NCBI RefSeq assembly: GCF_041296385.1
Contig: NW_027183504.1
Span: forward strand, 248,001 to 312,000
From: Aphelocoma coerulescens
Taxonomy: Eukaryota > Chordata > Aves > Passeriformes > Corvidae
DNA length: 64,000 nucleotides
Reading direction: 5' to 3'
The notes beneath the pieces are model-generated. The model did no database searches. It had not been told where the DNA came from and saw nothing but the letters and a program-made list of their open reading frames with translations. Position 1 is the stretch's first letter; every line of letters starts with the position of its first letter. Below are positions 61,772 through 64,000 of this stretch, in pieces. The position numbers were made by a program, and so were the translations under genes.

Positions 61772-63359
61772 GCTGAGAGCTACTAGACAAGAACAAGCTC
61801 ATCAAATTATGGCCACTATTGATGTCAAGGACATGTTTTTTATGGTCCCCTCGCAGGAACAAGATCAGGAGCGTTTTGCTTTCACGGGGGAGGGCCAGCA
61901 ATATACTTTCACTCGCCTCCCACAAGGATTCAAACACTCACCCACTCTAGCACATCATGCACTAGCACAAGAATTGTCACTCATTCCTCCTGCACCAGGA
62001 GTAAGAGTATACCAATACATTGATGGCATTTTGGTGGCAGGAGATGAGATTACACCTGTACAAACAACACAAACAAACATCATTAAACATCTAGAATCCC
62101 CGGGCTTACGTATTCCTCCTGAAAAAGTACAACTCCCTTCCCTAGAAGTAAAATTCTTGGGAATCTGGTGGAAAGGAGGAATGGTGTGTATTGCCCCAGA
62201 CACCCTCAGCCACCTAGACCAAATTGAAACCCCAGAGACTAAAAAAGACCTGCAGCATGCTTTAGGCCTGCTAATTTTTTGGAGGAAACACATTCCTGAC
62301 TTTTCAATAATTGCAAGGCCCCTGTATGATTTGCTAGGAAAAAAAGCAAAGTGGGATTGGACTCCCTTGCACGATGAGGCCCTACAACTCCTAATTTTTG
62401 AAGCTAACACATACCAATCCCTAGGTCCTATACATCCCACTGATCCAGTACACATGGAATGGCGATTTGCAAGCTCTGGACTGTCTACACATTTATGGCA
62501 GAAAGGACCCGATGGTCCTACCAGACCCATAGGCTTTTACTCACGCAGTTTTAAAGATGCAGAAAAACGATATTCTACCTGGGAAAAAAGTTTATTCGTG
62601 GTCAGCACTGCTTTTCAGGAAGCAGAGAAAACTACCCACAAACAACCCCTGATTTTAAGGGAACCTTTTCAAGTCATCAAGTCAGTTTTGGCAGGAATCC
62701 CACCCCCTGACGGGGTGGCCCAACGTGCCTCTGTTTGCAAACGGTATGCTCAAATGGAACATTATTGCACCATTTTTCAAGTAACAGAAGGAGCTCGCAA
62801 AAATCTTCCTCTACAAGATGAGGTAACCCTAAATAGCACCACTGACTTTTCACCTTCTATGACCCAAGTTGCTCCCCCGTACTCAGAACGATTGCAGAAT
62901 GTGTGGTTTACGGATGCATCAGCAAAGCGAGAAGGTAAGGTTTGGAAATGTGGTGCTGTAGCCTTACAAATAAATACAGGCAAGCAAATTGTAACAGAAG
63001 GGGAAGGTAGTGCACAAGTGGGAGAACTGGCAGCAGTCTGGAGTGTATTTAACCATGCATCTGAAACCTCAGACTCTGTATATGTTTACACTGATTCTTT
63101 TGCTGTGTTCAAAGGGTGTACTGAATGGCTCCCCTTCTGGGACAAAAAGGACTGGGAAGTAAACAGGGTCCCTGCTTGGCAAAAGGAAAAATGGCAAGAA
63201 ATTCTTGCTGTAGCAAAAAAGGGGAATTTTTTAGTTGGCTGGGTAGCCTCTCATCAAGAAAAGGAAACCCCAACTAGCCACTGGAATCACAAAGTAGATG
63301 AGAGGGCCAGATTAGCCCCACTAAGTAGAAAACCTCCAAGAGAAAACTGGGATCCATGA
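61704..63359 (+). CDS. pol: RT palm and RNase H, truncated by a private stop (copy 6)
   Basis: As in copy 5 up to codon 516, where TTA has become TGA (63357-63359). The frame now ends after RNase H and before the integrase zinc finger. Tyr-Ile-Asp-Gly at 62016-62027. Confidence 0.85.
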   Translation, partial: QETIGGLTQNTGPLTAAVPNIAELRATRQEQAHQIMATIDVKDMFFMVPSQEQDQERFAFTGEGQQYTFTRLPQGFKHSPTLAHHALAQELSLIPPAPGVRVYQYIDGILVAGDEITPVQTTQTNIIKHLESPGLRIPPEKVQLPSLEVKFLGIWWKGGMVCIAPDTLSHLDQIETPETKKDLQHALGLLIFWRKHIPDFSIIARPLYDLLGKKAKWDWTPLHDEALQLLIFEANTYQSLGPIHPTDPVHMEWRFASSGLSTHLWQKGPDGPTRPIGFYSRSFKDAEKRYSTWEKSLFVVSTAFQEAEKTTHKQPLILREPFQVIKSVLAGIPPPDGVAQRASVCKRYAQMEHYCTIFQVTEGARKNLPLQDEVTLNSTTDFSPSMTQVAPPYSERLQNVWFTDASAKREGKVWKCGAVALQINTGKQIVTEGEGSAQVGELAAVWSVFNHASETSDSVYVYTDSFAVFKGCTEWLPFWDKKDWEVNRVPAWQKEKWQEILAVAKKGNFLVGWVASHQEKETPTSHWNHKVDERARLAPLSRKPPRENWDP

Positions 63360-63513
63360 TTAGAATGGTTGCACTTAAAGCGACAGCACACCGGGGCACA
63401 AGACCTATACAAGGAAGCAGCAAGCAGAGGATGGCCGGGGACTCGGGAAATGTGCCGTACCTGCAGATCTTCATGCGAGCAGTGCCGGACCCGATCAGAG
63501 CGTCACCCTTTAG

Positions 63514-64000
63514 AACAACCCCCCTCACATATCAGAGACAGGAAAGGGACTGTGGGACACATGGCAAGTAGATGATATTGGACCTTTTGGAAAGTCTGAG
63601 GGCAAACAACACGTGTCGGTAGAAGTCAGGTCAGGACTAGTCCAAGCAGGAGCCTTCTCTCGGGCAACTAGTGCAAACACATTAGAAGCCCTTAAAATGT
63701 GGTTCAGTTTCTTTCCAAAACCTGTACCTATCCAATCCGACAACGGGGCACATTTCACAGCGACCATCGTCCAAAAATGGGCCAAAGAAGAAGGGATCCA
63801 GTGGATATTTCACACACCCCATTATCCACAAGCAAATGGCATCGTCGAGAGAACAAATGGCCTGCTTAAGCGATTTCTGAAACCTCAACATTCTAATTGG
63901 ACTGAACGACTATGGGATGCTGTGAAAACAGTACATGAGCAATGGGGAGTAAATGGATGTCCCAGACTCACAGCTTTTTATCTGCAGCCTCCCTCCTTGA
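63514..64000 (+). CDS. pol: Integrase core segment (copy 6, partial)
   Basis: Contains the two Asp and the Glu of the catalytic triad; the C-terminus lies outside the window. Trp at unit position 7059, as in copies 1, 2 and 5. Confidence 0.75.

Larger units (their letters stand above)
56855..64000. repeat. Tandem unit, copy 6 (cut by window end)
   Basis: First 7146 bases of the unit; the array continues beyond the window. Shares five variants with copy 5 but has G at unit position 2290, as in copies 1 to 3. Private: T at 685 (57539) and a nonsense T to G at 63358. Confidence 0.97.
58654..64000 (+). mobile_element. Defective endogenous retrovirus (copy 6, partial)
   Basis: Primer-binding site at 59089-59106; reaches into the integrase core at the window end. 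Confidence 0.9.

Noticed and set aside
1..64000. Bacterial or phage origin, rDNA repeat, tRNA genes
   Set aside because: The reverse transcriptase, integrase and env layout, polyadenylation signals and TATA/CCAAT promoters are vertebrate-type; no rRNA or tRNA sequence was recognised.
1..64000. Pure assembly artefact (one unit repeated by the assembler)
   Set aside because: Units carry different private variants, an insertion and different tract lengths in a coherent mosaic. Only the identical copies 1 and 2 remain open to this doubt.

Overview
The window is vertebrate nuclear DNA, most probably from a bird (inference from retroviral make-up and GC-rich CpG-dense spacers; no single-copy host gene fixes the species). 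It is one head-to-tail tandem array of an approximately 11.37 kb unit: five complete copies and the first 7.1 kb of a sixth. Taking the window start as arbitrary phase, the copies are 1-11369, 11370-22738, 22739-34107, 34108-45480, 45481-56854 and 56855-64000. Unit lengths are 11369, 11369, 11369, 11373 and 11374 bp; copies differ only by scattered substitutions, one single-base insertion and slippage in poly-C/ACC and poly-T tracts.

Layout of one unit (copy-1 numbering): a CpG-rich stretch with short ORFs and a minus-strand AATAAA (1-698); degenerate TTAGGGCT-like repeats (699-1011) split by an antisense solo LTR with a 4-bp target duplication (1016-1589) and resuming to about 1765; a plus-strand endogenous retrovirus with an LTR remnant (about 1800-2228), a tRNA-Ser-type primer-binding site (2235-2252), leader, gag (2746-4318), protease, reverse transcriptase/RNase H, integrase (to 7343) and env (7454-9334); no 3' LTR follows. 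Instead there is the leader and 5' gag (matrix) fragment of a second, class II type retrovirus (9335-10019), then a GC-rich spacer with a 10-bp helically periodic minisatellite (10541-10710), a 55-bp repeat triplet (10751-10914) and a TATA/CCAAT/GC-box promoter pointing to the minus strand (11165-11346), with a weaker plus-facing TATA just across the unit junction.

The main retrovirus is dead in every copy in the same way: several gag frameshifts, frameshifts within reverse transcriptase and within integrase, stops and shifts in env, and Gly in place of the second Asp of the reverse transcriptase catalytic motif. The shared lesions show that an already defective provirus was amplified as DNA, not by retrotransposition. 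Copies 1 and 2 look identical; copies 3 to 6 share variants in a mosaic way expected from unequal exchange and gene conversion. Each unit therefore looks like a macrosatellite repeat carrying its own minus-strand promoter, able in principle to make transcripts antisense to the retrovirus; this functional reading is inference.
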